NCBI RefSeq assembly: GCF_003596405.1
Contig: NZ_QYUR01000002.1
Location: 1,504,501-1,568,500, forward strand
Direction of reading: 5' to 3'
DNA length: 64,000 nt
From: Pseudomonas cavernicola
GTDB lineage: Bacteria > Pseudomonadota > Gammaproteobacteria > Pseudomonadales > Pseudomonadaceae
Shown here: positions 37,279-45,520 of the stretch, piece after piece
Position numbering within the stretch: the first letter of the stretch is position 1
Layout of the letters: each line of letters begins with the position of its first letter
Notes under the pieces: generated by a model
What the model was told of the DNA's origin: nothing
What the model saw: the letters and a program-made list of their open reading frames with translations, nothing else
Database searches by the model: none
Position numbers and translations under genes: made by a program

Positions 37279-37419
37279 ATCGCTGTCACCGGAAGAAAGT
37301 GCCGGCCATTCTAATCCCGGTGACCGGCTTTGTCTTGGCAACGGACGCCAGCGGTTGGCGTGCAAGGTGGTGTGGGCTGCTATAGTCGCGCGACCTAAGG
37401 TCGCAGTCAGGAGTTACCC

Positions 37420-37695
37420 ATGGCCCGTTTTACCGTCGAGCGTTCGCATTCCCTTGGTCGTGAGGCCGCCCGCGCGAAAGCGGAGAAGCTCGCAGCGCGC
37501 CTGGCCAGTGAGTATGACGTGCGCTACCAGTGGGCTGGCGATGCTCTCGAGTTCAAGCGCAGCGGCGCTGAGGGGCGGATTGTGGTCGGTGATGATCGGG
37601 TGCGCGTCGAGCTGAGCCTGGGGCTGTTGCTGTCGGCCATGAGCGGCACAATCAAGCGCGAAATCGAAAAAGGCCTGGATGAGTATCTGGTCTGA
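37420..37695 (+). CDS. PHA-granule-associated family small protein
   Basis: 91-residue protein of the polyhydroxyalkanoic acid system family (PHA_gran_rgn type). It begins MARFTVERSHSLGREAARAK and has a short alpha/beta layout (an Arg/Ala-rich helix, then strands DVRYQWAGDALEFKR and GRIVVGDDRVRVEL). No catalytic residues are recognised. Family members are usually next to PHA genes, as here, and may sit at the granule or regulate synthesis. It is divergent from ubiE across a 141-bp gap and followed by a palindromic repeat. Confidence 0.82.
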   Translation: MARFTVERSHSLGREAARAKAEKLAARLASEYDVRYQWAGDALEFKRSGAEGRIVVGDDRVRVELSLGLLLSAMSGTIKREIEKGLDEYLV

Positions 37696-37707
37696 CGCGA
37701 TAGCGGG

Positions 37708-37837
37708 CGCAGGCTGGATTAGCGGCGTGAACGCGCCGGTTTCGATCAATGCGATTGCTGCTGCCGCGTAACCCGGCATTGCGGTGGCGCTGGCACCTGT
37801 GTATCGCTGGGTTACGGCGCGCCTAACCCAGCCTGCG
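37708..37837. repeat. Palindromic intergenic repeat (GCAGGCTGG.TTAG type)
   Basis: Left end CGCAGGCTGGATTAGC and right end GCCTAACCCAGCCTGCG are inverted copies bounding 130 bp with an inner GTAACCC/GGGTTAC pair. It resembles the GTAGG.TGGGTTAG elements common in Pseudomonas. No gene lies in it. Confidence 0.65.
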
Positions 37838-37846
37838 TTCCGGTTT

Positions 37847-37889
37847 GGCGTACAGAACCTAGGGCGTACAGAACCTAGTATGTAGATTC
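37847..37889. promoter_or_regulatory. Tandem 16-bp repeat and palindrome upstream of phaI
   Basis: GGCGTACAGAACCTAG is repeated perfectly in tandem (37847-37862, 37863-37878). The second copy forms the left arm of GAACCTA-GTATG-TAGATTC (37871-37889, 6/7 inverted), a candidate operator for the TetR-like PhaD about 80 bp before phaI. Confidence 0.45.
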
Positions 37890-37966
37890 TAATTTTCCTC
37901 GTTACCTTGCGCTCAAGCCTGCATTTCGTGGGCGTTTCCTCAAACCTTTTGAGCGTGAGGTGCACC

Positions 37967-38401
37967 ATGGCCAAAGTTGCTGTCAAAAAGAAAGCCGCAA
38001 GCAAAACCAACCTGCTGACCGACGTTAAGCATTACGGTCGTCAAATCTGGCTGGCGGGCCTGGGTGCCTACGCCAAAGCCGGTCAGGAAGGCGCAGGCTA
38101 CCTGAAAGAGCTGGTCAAGGCCGGCGAAGGCGTTGAGAAGCAAGGGAAGAAACTGGTCACAGGTCAGGTCGAAGCGGCGAACAGCCAGATCGATACGGTG
38201 AAGAGCAGCGTGAGCGATAACGTGACTAGCGTTAAAAGCAAAGTTGAAGTGCAGCTCGACAAAATCGAGAAGGCTTTCGATCGCCGGGTTGCTAGTGCGC
38301 TGAATCGCTTCGGGATTCCTTCTCGTCAGGACGTTGATGCGCTCTCTGCTAAGCTGGACGTGTTGAATGAGTTGGTTGCACGCGTCGCTAAGACTCAATA
38401 A
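37967..38401 (+). CDS. phaI: Phasin PhaI
   Basis: 144-residue phasin coating medium-chain PHA granules. The N terminus MAKVAVKKKAASKTN is Lys-rich, followed by the phasin motif YGRQIWLAGLGAYAKAGQEG and a long amphipathic, coiled-coil-prone helix to the end. The body is homologous to the N-terminal half of PhaF. The ATG at 37967 was chosen because it begins the conserved phasin N terminus after a GTGAGG ribosome site. phaF follows after 10 bp. Confidence 0.94.
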   Translation: MAKVAVKKKAASKTNLLTDVKHYGRQIWLAGLGAYAKAGQEGAGYLKELVKAGEGVEKQGKKLVTGQVEAANSQIDTVKSSVSDNVTSVKSKVEVQLDKIEKAFDRRVASALNRFGIPSRQDVDALSAKLDVLNELVARVAKTQ

Positions 38402-38411
38402 GGAGAGCGGG

Positions 38412-39212
38412 ATGGTCGCTAAAAAGAAAGTCGAAAAAGAGAACAGCTCTTGGATTGGCGAAGTTGAAAAATACTCGCGCCAAATCTGGCTGGCCGGCTT
38501 AGGTGCTTACTCGAAGATCAGCAAGGACGGCAACAAGCTGTTCGATACCCTGGTCCAAGATGGCGAGAAAGCCGAGAAGTTGGCCAAGAGCGAAGTCGAG
38601 AAACAAGTCGGTGCCGTGAAGTCATCGGCCAAGTCGGCCAGATCCAAGGTCGATGAAGTTAAAGGTCTGGCCTTGGGCAAGTGGGGCGAGCTGGAAGAGG
38701 CGTTTGATAAGCGTCTGAACAGCGCGATCTCGCGTCTGGGCGTGCCGAGTCGCAACGAAGTGAAAGAGTTGCACGGCAAGGTGGAAACCCTGACCAAGCA
38801 GCTGGAAAAACTGACCGGGATTTCCGCCAAGTCGGTGAAGCCGGCGGCTAAGCCTGCCGTTAAAGCGGCGGTCAAGCCCGCCGCTAAGCCCGCCGCAAAA
38901 GCTGCGGCGAAACCTGCGGCCAAGGCGGTAGCTAAACCAGCCGCCAAGCCCGCGGCTAAACCAGTGGCAAAAGCTGCCGCCAAGCCAGCCGCGAAACCGG
39001 CAGTCAAAGCCGCGCCAAAAGCAGCTGCCAAACCCGCAGTGAAGCCGGCCGCGAAACCTGCGGCTAAAGCTGCCGCTAAACCTGCTGCCGCTAAGCCAGT
39101 AGCTGCCAAACCTGCTGCGCCTGTAGCAACGCCGGCTACCGCGCCTGCCGCAGCGCCTGCTGCAACGCCGGCGGCAACCACCGCAGTGGTGACGCCAAGC
39201 AACCCGTCCTGA
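38412..39212 (+). CDS. phaF: PHA granule-associated protein PhaF
   Basis: 266-residue bifunctional granule protein. Residues about 1-140 are a phasin domain with YSRQIWLAGLGAYSKISKDG that binds the granule; residues about 145-235 are histone H1-like AAKPAAKPA repeats that bind DNA and help segregate granules at division; the tail is Pro/Thr/Ala-rich. The repeat region is also repetitive at DNA level and may vary in length between strains. AGGAGAGCGGG precedes the ATG. Terminator and repeat follow, converging on phaD. Confidence 0.95.
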   Translation: MVAKKKVEKENSSWIGEVEKYSRQIWLAGLGAYSKISKDGNKLFDTLVQDGEKAEKLAKSEVEKQVGAVKSSAKSARSKVDEVKGLALGKWGELEEAFDKRLNSAISRLGVPSRNEVKELHGKVETLTKQLEKLTGISAKSVKPAAKPAVKAAVKPAAKPAAKAAAKPAAKAVAKPAAKPAAKPVAKAAAKPAAKPAVKAAPKAAAKPAVKPAAKPAAKAAAKPAAAKPVAAKPAAPVATPATAPAAAPAATPAATTAVVTPSNPS

Positions 39213-39224
39213 GTCTTTCAGGAT

Positions 39225-39258
39225 CAAAAACGCCCGGCCTAGCGCCGGGTGTTTGCGT
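39225..39258. terminator. Terminator downstream of phaF
   Basis: AAAAACGCCCGGC-CTAGC-GCCGGGTGTTTG: an 8- to 9-bp GC stem with a 5-base loop, preceded by an A run and followed by a partial T run, between convergent phaF and phaD. Confidence 0.75.
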
Positions 39259-39277
39259 TTGGTGCTCGGGTAGTATT

Positions 39278-39352
39278 CGTAGGCTGGTGTAGAGCGAAGC
39301 GAAACCCAGCGGGGTATGGGTTGAGTTTTGCCTAGCTCTACCCAACCTACGC
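39278..39352. repeat. Palindromic repeat (CGTAGG.TGG.TAGAGC type)
   Basis: Left end CGTAGGCTGGTGTAGAGC and right end GCTCTACCCAACCTACG are inverted copies with internal CGAAACCCAGC. This family is widespread in Pseudomonas. Its right end contains the TAG stop codon of phaD. Confidence 0.75.
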
Positions 39353-39961
39353 GTCTAAATAGCGCTGCGCCAACTGCTCAGCCGCCTGGCGGGATTCGGC
39401 GCGGAGGTGCGGCGCTACCAGCATCATCACTTGGAATACCACCAGACGAATCTCGCCACTGCTGCCGAGGATGCGTTGGTAGTCGAGGGAGAACAGTAAG
39501 GTCAGGGTTATCTGCTCGACCAGCACGCCGAGCGCCTGGGTATCGCTGACCAGCTGATTCTCGGCCTTCAGGCGGGCCAACAGTGAGGCGAGGGTGCGCT
39601 TCAAGGCGTTCAGCCAATTGCGGATGCCACGCGCCAGCTTAGGTAGGCGCCCGGCGAGGTTGGACAGGTCTTGGAACAGAAAGCGGTAGTGCGCCAGGCG
39701 TTCGACGATCAGGTGCAGGAACAGCCAATAGTCCTCGACATCCAAGCGTGCATCAGCGGGCGGGTCGAGCAGCGGTGCCAGTTCATTCTGGAAGCGCTCG
39801 AACAGCTCCATGATCAGCGGCTCTTTGCCGTGGAAGTGGTAGTAAAGGTTGCCCGGGCTGATCTCCAGTTCATTGGCGATCTCCAGCGTGGAGACGTTGG
39901 GTTCGCCCTGCTGATTGAACAGCGTCAGGGCGCATTCGAGGATGCGGTCGCGGGTTTTCAT
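39347..39961 (-). CDS. phaD: PhaD, TetR-like regulator of PHA genes
   Basis: 204-residue TetR-fold protein. The N-terminal helix-turn-helix spans about residues 8-50 (RILECALTLFNQQGEPNVST then LEISPGNLYYHFHGKE). PhaD activates phaC1 and phaI promoters in P. putida with a fatty-acyl-type effector. It is the last gene of the phaC1-phaZ-phaC2-phaD set, 86 bp after phaC2. Its TAG stop lies within the end of a palindromic repeat. Confidence 0.93.
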   Translation of the reverse strand: MKTRDRILECALTLFNQQGEPNVSTLEIANELEISPGNLYYHFHGKEPLIMELFERFQNELAPLLDPPADARLDVEDYWLFLHLIVERLAHYRFLFQDLSNLAGRLPKLARGIRNWLNALKRTLASLLARLKAENQLVSDTQALGVLVEQITLTLLFSLDYQRILGSSGEIRLVVFQVMMLVAPHLRAESRQAAEQLAQRYLDA

Positions 39962-40047
39962 CCAATCTTCTTATGTTGGCCGCCAGGCGGCAGACGGTAA
40001 CTGGCCGGGTGGTCTCCGGCCGGCCTTCTCAAGGTTTAAGCCAAGGT

Positions 40048-41730
40048 TTAACGCACATGCACATAGGTGCCGGGGGCTGCCTCCATCGGCGGATGGTTCT
40101 GGCTGCCCAGCGCCAGCAGGGTTTCCCGTTGCTCGCCGGAGCGTTGCTGAATCCAGTCCAACCATTGCGGCCACCAGCTGCCACTGGCTTGTTTGGCGTC
40201 GTAGTACCAGGCACGCGGGTCGGAGCTGAGTTTGCCGCTTTCGAAATAGTTGGCCTTGGGATTACCCGGCGGATTGAGGATGCTCTGGATATGCCCGCTG
40301 TTGGACAGTACGAAGCGACTGTCGCCGCCGAGCAGCAGGGTCGAGCGATAGACCGCGTCCCAGGGCGTGATGTGGTCGTTGATGCCGGCGATGCTGAAGC
40401 TGTCGACCGTGACCTTATGCAGGTCGATCGGGGTGCCGCAGACCTCCAAACCGCCAGGATGGGTGAGTGGGTTGTGCTTGAAGAAGTCCAGCAGATCGCC
40501 GTGCAGGGCGGCCGGTAGGCGCGTGTTGTCGTTGTTCCAGTAGAGAATGTCGAAGGCCGGGGGTTGCTTGCCGAGCAGGTAGTTGTTGACCCAATAGTTC
40601 CAGATCAGATCGTTCGGGCGCATCCAGGCGAAGACCTTGGCCATGTCGCGGCCATCCAGCACGCCTTTCTGATAGGAGCGGCGCTTGGCGGCCTCGAGGG
40701 TTTTCTCATCGGCAAATAACATGGCCGGGCTGTCGATCTGACTGTCCAGCAGGCTGACCAGGTAGGTGGCGCTGGAGACTTTGCGCAGCTGCCGTTTGGC
40801 TTGCAGGTGGCCTTGCAGGGCGGCGATGCTCAGGCCGCCGGCGCAGGCGCCCATCAGGTGGGCCTCTTTGCTGCCGCTGATGGCGCGGGTCACATCGAGG
40901 GCTTCTTCGATGGCCTGTACATAACTCGAGAGACCCCACTCGCGATGGCGGGCGTCCGGGTTGCGCCAACTGATGATAAACACCTGCAAGCCGTTCTTCA
41001 GTGCGTACTGGACGAAGCTCTTCTCCGCGCTGAGGTCGAAGATGTAGTACTTGTTGATCTGCGGCGGCACGATCAGCAGCGGGCGGGCGTACTGCTTTTC
41101 GCTCATCGGCTTGTACTGGATCAGCTCCAGTAGTTCGTTGCGAAATACCACCGCACCCGGAGTGGCGGCCAGGTTGCGGCCAACTTCGAAGGCCTGTTTG
41201 CTGACCTGGCTGGGCAGGCCATGGTTGTGCAGGAGGTCATCGTATAAGTGGCCCAGGCCCTTGAACACGCTGCTGCCGCCACTGTTGAGCAGTTCCTTGA
41301 TCGCCAGCGGGTTGAGCAAGCTGTTGGAGGGCGCCAGCGCATCGCTGAGCAGGGTGGCGACGAAGCGCGCGCGGGTGCGGTCATCCGCCGGCAGGTCGCT
41401 CTCGTCGATCCAGCTGTTCAACTGCTGCTGCCAGGCCAGATAGGCCTGCAGGCTGCGGCGATAGAAGGGGTTGAGACGCCAGGCCGGATCGGCAAAGCGT
41501 GGATCGTCGGGGTTGTGCTTATGCAGCGTGTCGCCAAGCAACACGCGGCCCAGTTGGCCGCCGAGGGCCAGCGCATGCTTGGCGCTGTACACCGGTCGAC
41601 GCAGGCCCTGCAGGGTCAGGGAGCGCACGGTGGCAAACAGATCTCGGCCGCGCAGGCCGAGCATGGCGTTTTGCGCATTCATAAAGGCTGCGGGTACGGG
41701 CACAGGGTCCGCAGCAGATTTGTCTCGCAT
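40048..41730 (-). CDS. phaC2: Class II PHA synthase 2
   Basis: 560-residue polymerase joining (R)-3-hydroxyacyl-CoA (mainly C6-C14) into PHA. The lipase-like box is GACAGG, with the catalytic Cys in LMGACAGGLSIAALQ; the Asp and His of the triad are in AGINDHITPWDAVY and SNSGHIQSILNPPGN. It is close to PhaC1 at 43 kb, from which it arose by duplication. GGAG lies ten bases before the ATG. It is separated from phaZ by 190 bp that I read as non-coding. Confidence 0.96.
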   Translation of the reverse strand: MRDKSAADPVPVPAAFMNAQNAMLGLRGRDLFATVRSLTLQGLRRPVYSAKHALALGGQLGRVLLGDTLHKHNPDDPRFADPAWRLNPFYRRSLQAYLAWQQQLNSWIDESDLPADDRTRARFVATLLSDALAPSNSLLNPLAIKELLNSGGSSVFKGLGHLYDDLLHNHGLPSQVSKQAFEVGRNLAATPGAVVFRNELLELIQYKPMSEKQYARPLLIVPPQINKYYIFDLSAEKSFVQYALKNGLQVFIISWRNPDARHREWGLSSYVQAIEEALDVTRAISGSKEAHLMGACAGGLSIAALQGHLQAKRQLRKVSSATYLVSLLDSQIDSPAMLFADEKTLEAAKRRSYQKGVLDGRDMAKVFAWMRPNDLIWNYWVNNYLLGKQPPAFDILYWNNDNTRLPAALHGDLLDFFKHNPLTHPGGLEVCGTPIDLHKVTVDSFSIAGINDHITPWDAVYRSTLLLGGDSRFVLSNSGHIQSILNPPGNPKANYFESGKLSSDPRAWYYDAKQASGSWWPQWLDWIQQRSGEQRETLLALGSQNHPPMEAAPGTYVHVR

Positions 41731-41921
41731 GGGGGCAACACTCCGTCGTCAAACCATTAAGGGAATCAACGTCAATTGGTAAGCAGCAAGGCTTGTACCA
41801 AGGCGCGCCGGAGGTGCATTCCAGACAGCCGCGCAAAGAAACAACGGTGTTACATGAGGCCCACTATTGGGTCAAGTGGGTAGGCGTCGTACTAAATTGG
41901 TGCGCGTGTTCAAGGCGCTGC

Positions 41922-42779
41922 TCAGTGACTGCGCAGTGGGGTCGGCTGCGGGTGCATCACCGCGCGCTGCCGCTCCTCCTGCAGAAACTTCATGATGATC
42001 GGCGCGACGGCCTCGGCCCGGGTGATCAAGAATAGGTGACCGTCGTCGATCACATGCAGTTCGGCATTCGGAATCCGCCAGGCCAGCAGGCGCATGTTGA
42101 TGAGCGGAATGAGCGGGTCATCGTCGCCGGCCAGCACCAGGGTTGGCTGGCTGATCTTGTGCAGCCAGTGGATGCTCGTCCAGCCGAAACCGGCGAACAG
42201 CTGCCAGTAGTAGCCGAGCTTGCCCGAGGAACGCACTTTGCTGGCGTGCGCCAGGGCCAGATTGGGGTCGCGGCGGAACGCCCCGCCGTAGATATCCGGG
42301 GCGATCTGCACGCCGTAAGACGGCTGGATGTAGCGCCGTGGGCTGGCCATGCGCCAGAGCACCTTGGGCTTGCCCGGCACCATGATGGCGCCGGCCGAGG
42401 TGGCGGCGAGCACCAGCTTCTTGCAGCGTTCGGGATAGTCGTGGGCGAACTGTTGCGCCAGGGCACCACCCCAGGACACCCCAATTGCATTGACTTGGCC
42501 GTAATCCAGGTAATCGAGCATGCGCGCGACGAGTTTGGCCAGGCCCGGGAAGCGGTAGGGCTGGCTGGGCGTCGAGGAACCACCCACGCCTGGCACGTCG
42601 AAGGCGATCACTTCCTGATCGGGGTCGAGGGCCTGAACGAACGGAAATACCAGCTCCAGGTTGGCGCCGATGCCATTGAAGATCAGTAGCGGGGTCAGGT
42701 GCGCCTTGCCTGGGCGGACGGCCGTGCGGATGGTCTGCCCGTCGAGGTCGATGGTGCGAAAAACGAATGGTAACGGCAT
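41922..42779 (-). CDS. phaZ: Intracellular PHA depolymerase
   Basis: 285-residue alpha/beta hydrolase degrading stored medium-chain PHA. The nucleophile elbow is GVSWGGAL (Ser near residue 102), the Asp lies in LAGDDDPLIPL and the His in VIDDGHLFL. The ATG at 42779 gives the family N terminus MPLPFVFRTIDLDGQTIRTA; upstream in-frame codons have no counterpart in known PhaZ. Its position between the two synthases is canonical. With PhaC1 it sets up a cycle of polymer synthesis and release. Confidence 0.95.
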   Translation of the reverse strand: MPLPFVFRTIDLDGQTIRTAVRPGKAHLTPLLIFNGIGANLELVFPFVQALDPDQEVIAFDVPGVGGSSTPSQPYRFPGLAKLVARMLDYLDYGQVNAIGVSWGGALAQQFAHDYPERCKKLVLAATSAGAIMVPGKPKVLWRMASPRRYIQPSYGVQIAPDIYGGAFRRDPNLALAHASKVRSSGKLGYYWQLFAGFGWTSIHWLHKISQPTLVLAGDDDPLIPLINMRLLAWRIPNAELHVIDDGHLFLITRAEAVAPIIMKFLQEERQRAVMHPQPTPLRSH

Positions 42780-43000
42780 GCGCAGAGCCCTATGGATTGA
42801 ACTGCTGGGAACGCGGTCCGGCGCTTCCCAGAATGACGAAGCTAGCCGTCCTGCAGGCTTCGTGGCTGTCGCCTCAGCCGGTAAGGGCTGGAGCGGCGGG
42901 CGGCACTTCCGAGTACCGCGGGCAGTGTGACGCAAGCTGTTGCGCTTTTAGGGTGCAGGCTCGGTAGCCGAGGCTGCACGCTGAGCGTTCATCCTTCCCC

Positions 43001-43053
43001 AGGAGTCTGTTGGCCTTTCTCGCTACTGACGTTTAAGCCCGACAGGCTCCTAG
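43001..43053. repeat. CTAG-ended palindromic repeat, short copy B
   Basis: Starts AGGAGTCTGTTGGCC and ends TTTAAGCCCGACAGGCTCCTAG, the same ends as copies at 27033 and 50086. The final CTAG contains the phaC1 stop codon (43050-43052). It lies in the 270-bp phaC1-phaZ gap, which otherwise holds no recognisable gene. Confidence 0.7.
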
Positions 43054-44729
43054 CGCTCATGTACATACGTGCCCGGCGCCGCCTCGGCAGCCGGATAGGC
43101 TTTGTTGCCAAGGGTACCCGGGGCTTTTTTCAGTTTGCCGGAGCGCTCGGCCATCCATGCTTGCCAGTGCAGCCACCAGGAGTCGGCATGTTTGGTGGAG
43201 GCGTCTTGCCAGACTTTCGGGTCGGCCGGCAGCTTGTCGCTGGTCATAAAGCGCGCTTTCGGGTTGCCTGGTGGATTGAGGATGCTCTGGATATGTCCGC
43301 TGTTGGACAGCACGAATTCGATCTTGCCGCCGAACAGCAGCGCCGAGCGGTAGCAGGCTTCCCACGGAGTGATATGGTCGTTGGTGCCGGCCAGGCAGAA
43401 GATGTCCGTGGTCACCTGCTTCAGGTCGATCGGCGTGCCGCAGACTTCCAGGGCGTTCGGCCGCGTCAGCGGGTTGCTTTTGAACAGCTCGATCAGGTCG
43501 CCGTGGAAGGCCGCGGGCAGGCGGGTGGTGTCGTTGTTCCAGTAGAGGATATCGAACACCGGCGGCTCGTTGCCGAGCAGGTAGTTGTTGACCCAGTAGT
43601 TCCAGATCAGATCATTCGGGCGCATCCAGGCGAACACCTTGGCCATGTCGCTGCCTTCCAGCACGCCGGCCTGATAGGAGCGGCGCTTGGCGGCTTCCAG
43701 AGTCTGGTCATTGATGAATAGGGCTACCGAGGTATCCAGCTTCGTATCCAGCACGCTGACCAGCAGGGTCAAGGCGTTGACCTTCTTCTCGCCGATCGCG
43801 GTGTAATGGCCGAGCAGGGCGGCGGTGGTGATGCCGCCGGAGCAGGCGCCGAGCATGTTGACGTCCTTGCTGCCGGTGATGGCGATGATCACGTCGATGG
43901 CTTCTTTCAGCGCTTCGATATAGGTCGACAGGCCCCATTCGCGCTGGGCCTTGGTCGGGTTGCGCCAGCTGACGATAAAGGTCTGCAGGCCGTTGCGCAG
44001 GCAGAAGCGCGCCAGGCTCTTCTCTTGCGACAGGTCGAACACATAGAACTTGTTGATCTGCGGGGGCACCACCAGCAGCGGGCGTTCGTGCACTTGTTCG
44101 GTGCTCGGCTTGTACTGGATCAGCTCCAGCAAGTCGTTGCGAAACACCACTGAGCCTTCGGTCGTGGCCAGGCTCTTGCCGACTTCGAAGGCGTCCATGT
44201 TGACCTGGCTGGGCATGCCGCCGTTGTTGACGATGTCCTTGGCCAGGTGGGAGAGGCCATCGAGCAGGCTTTTGCCGCCGGTTTCGAAGAAGCGTTTGAG
44301 CGCAGCCGGGTTAGCCATGCTGTTGCTCGGTGCCATGGCTTCGGTCATCAGGTTGATCACGAAGTGGCCGCGGTTGGTGTCGGTTTCGGACAGGTTGCTC
44401 TCCTCAACCCAGTCGTGCAGTTCTTTGCGCCACGCCAGGTAGCTCTGCAGGTAGCGCTTATACAGCGGGTTGTGGCTCCAGGCGGGATCGGCGAAGCGGC
44501 GATCACCGTCTTCCGGCTGGAGTTCTGAGCTGCCGAGCAGGACGTTTTTCAGCTCCAGGCCGAAGTGGGCAACGTGCTTGGCGCTGTGGATAGGTTGTTT
44601 GATGGCCTGGGTCAGGACCATGCGGGCAGTAGCCAGAATGTCTTTGCCGCGCAAGCCGATCACCGGGTTGAGCCCTAGGGTGTTTTCCGAGGCTTGACGC
44701 TGCAGATCTTCGTTACTCTTGTTGCTCAT
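43050..44729 (-). CDS. phaC1: Class II PHA synthase 1
   Basis: 559-residue principal medium-chain PHA polymerase. The N-terminal region is typical (NPVIGLRGKDILATARMVL); the catalytic Cys is in the lipase-like box NMLGACSGGITTAALLGH; the triad Asp and His are in LAGTNDHITPW and SNSGHIQSILNPPGNPK. The enzyme sits on the granule surface with phasins PhaI and PhaF. TGGAGCG precedes the ATG. A sigma54-type promoter lies about 140 bp upstream. Its TAG stop is in the end of a CTAG repeat. Confidence 0.97.
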   Translation of the reverse strand: MSNKSNEDLQRQASENTLGLNPVIGLRGKDILATARMVLTQAIKQPIHSAKHVAHFGLELKNVLLGSSELQPEDGDRRFADPAWSHNPLYKRYLQSYLAWRKELHDWVEESNLSETDTNRGHFVINLMTEAMAPSNSMANPAALKRFFETGGKSLLDGLSHLAKDIVNNGGMPSQVNMDAFEVGKSLATTEGSVVFRNDLLELIQYKPSTEQVHERPLLVVPPQINKFYVFDLSQEKSLARFCLRNGLQTFIVSWRNPTKAQREWGLSTYIEALKEAIDVIIAITGSKDVNMLGACSGGITTAALLGHYTAIGEKKVNALTLLVSVLDTKLDTSVALFINDQTLEAAKRRSYQAGVLEGSDMAKVFAWMRPNDLIWNYWVNNYLLGNEPPVFDILYWNNDTTRLPAAFHGDLIELFKSNPLTRPNALEVCGTPIDLKQVTTDIFCLAGTNDHITPWEACYRSALLFGGKIEFVLSNSGHIQSILNPPGNPKARFMTSDKLPADPKVWQDASTKHADSWWLHWQAWMAERSGKLKKAPGTLGNKAYPAAEAAPGTYVHER

Positions 44730-44866
44730 CTACGACGCTCCATTGTCCTGAGACAGATACCGGCGTGCGGCTGTGCGCGGCGACACAGGGCTTAGGGCCT
44801 AGTACTGCTCGGGTTACCGGGGGCGGAGCGAACTCCGCATCATTCATTGCATGTGGCTCAGCCAAA

Positions 44867-44882
44867 TGCAGGGAACCTGCCA
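44867..44882 (-). promoter_or_regulatory. Sigma54 -24/-12 promoter upstream of phaC1
   Basis: On the minus strand: TGGCAGGTTCCCTGCA, with GG and GC in the exact spacing and five of six bases of TGGCAC plus TGCA at -12. A sigma54-dependent phaC1 promoter has been described in P. aeruginosa. A small GCGGAG-TTCG-CTCCGC hairpin lies downstream in the leader. The rest of the 272-bp gap to 45001 shows nothing else. Confidence 0.65.
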
Positions 44883-45001
44883 GTTCCTTGGTTACCCGAG
44901 TTTACGAGTTTGCGCAAGCTGGCCAGTCAGTTGGCCATGCGCGCGGGAGAGTATGCCGAGACGGATTAGAAAGTTCGCCCTAACCACGGGCGAGCTGCAA
45001 C

Positions 45002-45376
45002 TTAGAGCATCAGCTTGACCACCGACTCGGCGGGATCACGGGATTTTCCGGCGTGCGCCAGTTCGGCGAGGTAATCGGCCCACAGCTGTTCCTGGCGTTG
45101 CGCCAGCTGGTCGAGGTAATCCCAGGTGAACAGGCCGCTGTCATGGCCGTCATCGAAGCACAGTTTTAGTGCGTACTGCCCGGCCGGCTCGATCTTGCTC
45201 AGGCCGACACCGAGCTTGCCGACTTGCAGGATGGGTTTGCCGTGGCCCTGCACTTCGGCCGACGGTGAGTGCACACGGAGGAACTCGGCGGACAGGTTGT
45301 AGATCTCGTCGGGCCCATATTTCAGGGTTAGGGTCTTCGAGGCTTTGTGCAGCTCGATGGCAGAGGGAATGCGCAT
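45002..45376 (-). CDS. DUF971 family protein
   Basis: 124-residue protein with the DUF971 fold (the N-terminal zinc-binding-like domain also found in gamma-butyrobetaine hydroxylase). Family landmarks are LHKASKTLTLKYGPDEIYNL, SAEFLRVHSPSAEVQGHGKP and LCFDDGHDSGLFTWDYLDQL. Function as a stand-alone protein is not established; related proteins have been linked to iron-sulfur cluster carriers. It is consistently found beside hslVU and phaC1 in Pseudomonas. It starts 144 bp after hslU on the same strand; a GGCGGCTAAAGC/GCTTTAGTCGCC hairpin lies between them. Confidence 0.9.
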   Translation of the reverse strand: MRIPSAIELHKASKTLTLKYGPDEIYNLSAEFLRVHSPSAEVQGHGKPILQVGKLGVGLSKIEPAGQYALKLCFDDGHDSGLFTWDYLDQLAQRQEQLWADYLAELAHAGKSRDPAESVVKLML

Positions 45377-45520
45377 CTTCGAGCCTCCGGCTAGAAGTAG
45401 GGCGGATAACGAGCAAGGTTACCCGCCGGGTTTTCTGACACATAACACTTAGTTGTGCATCGAAGTCGTTGCGGCGACTAAAGCGCTTCAGGCTTTAGCC
45501 GCCCTGCAAGGCCTGGCCCC

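Noticed and set aside
38838..39110. Regular short repeats resembling a CRISPR-like array
   Set aside because: They are in-frame coding repeats of PhaF without unique spacers of constant length.
38507..39202. Hydrophobic Ala/Gly-rich frame opposite phaF
   Set aside because: It arises from the complement of the AAKPA repeats; the apparent membrane segments are compositional.
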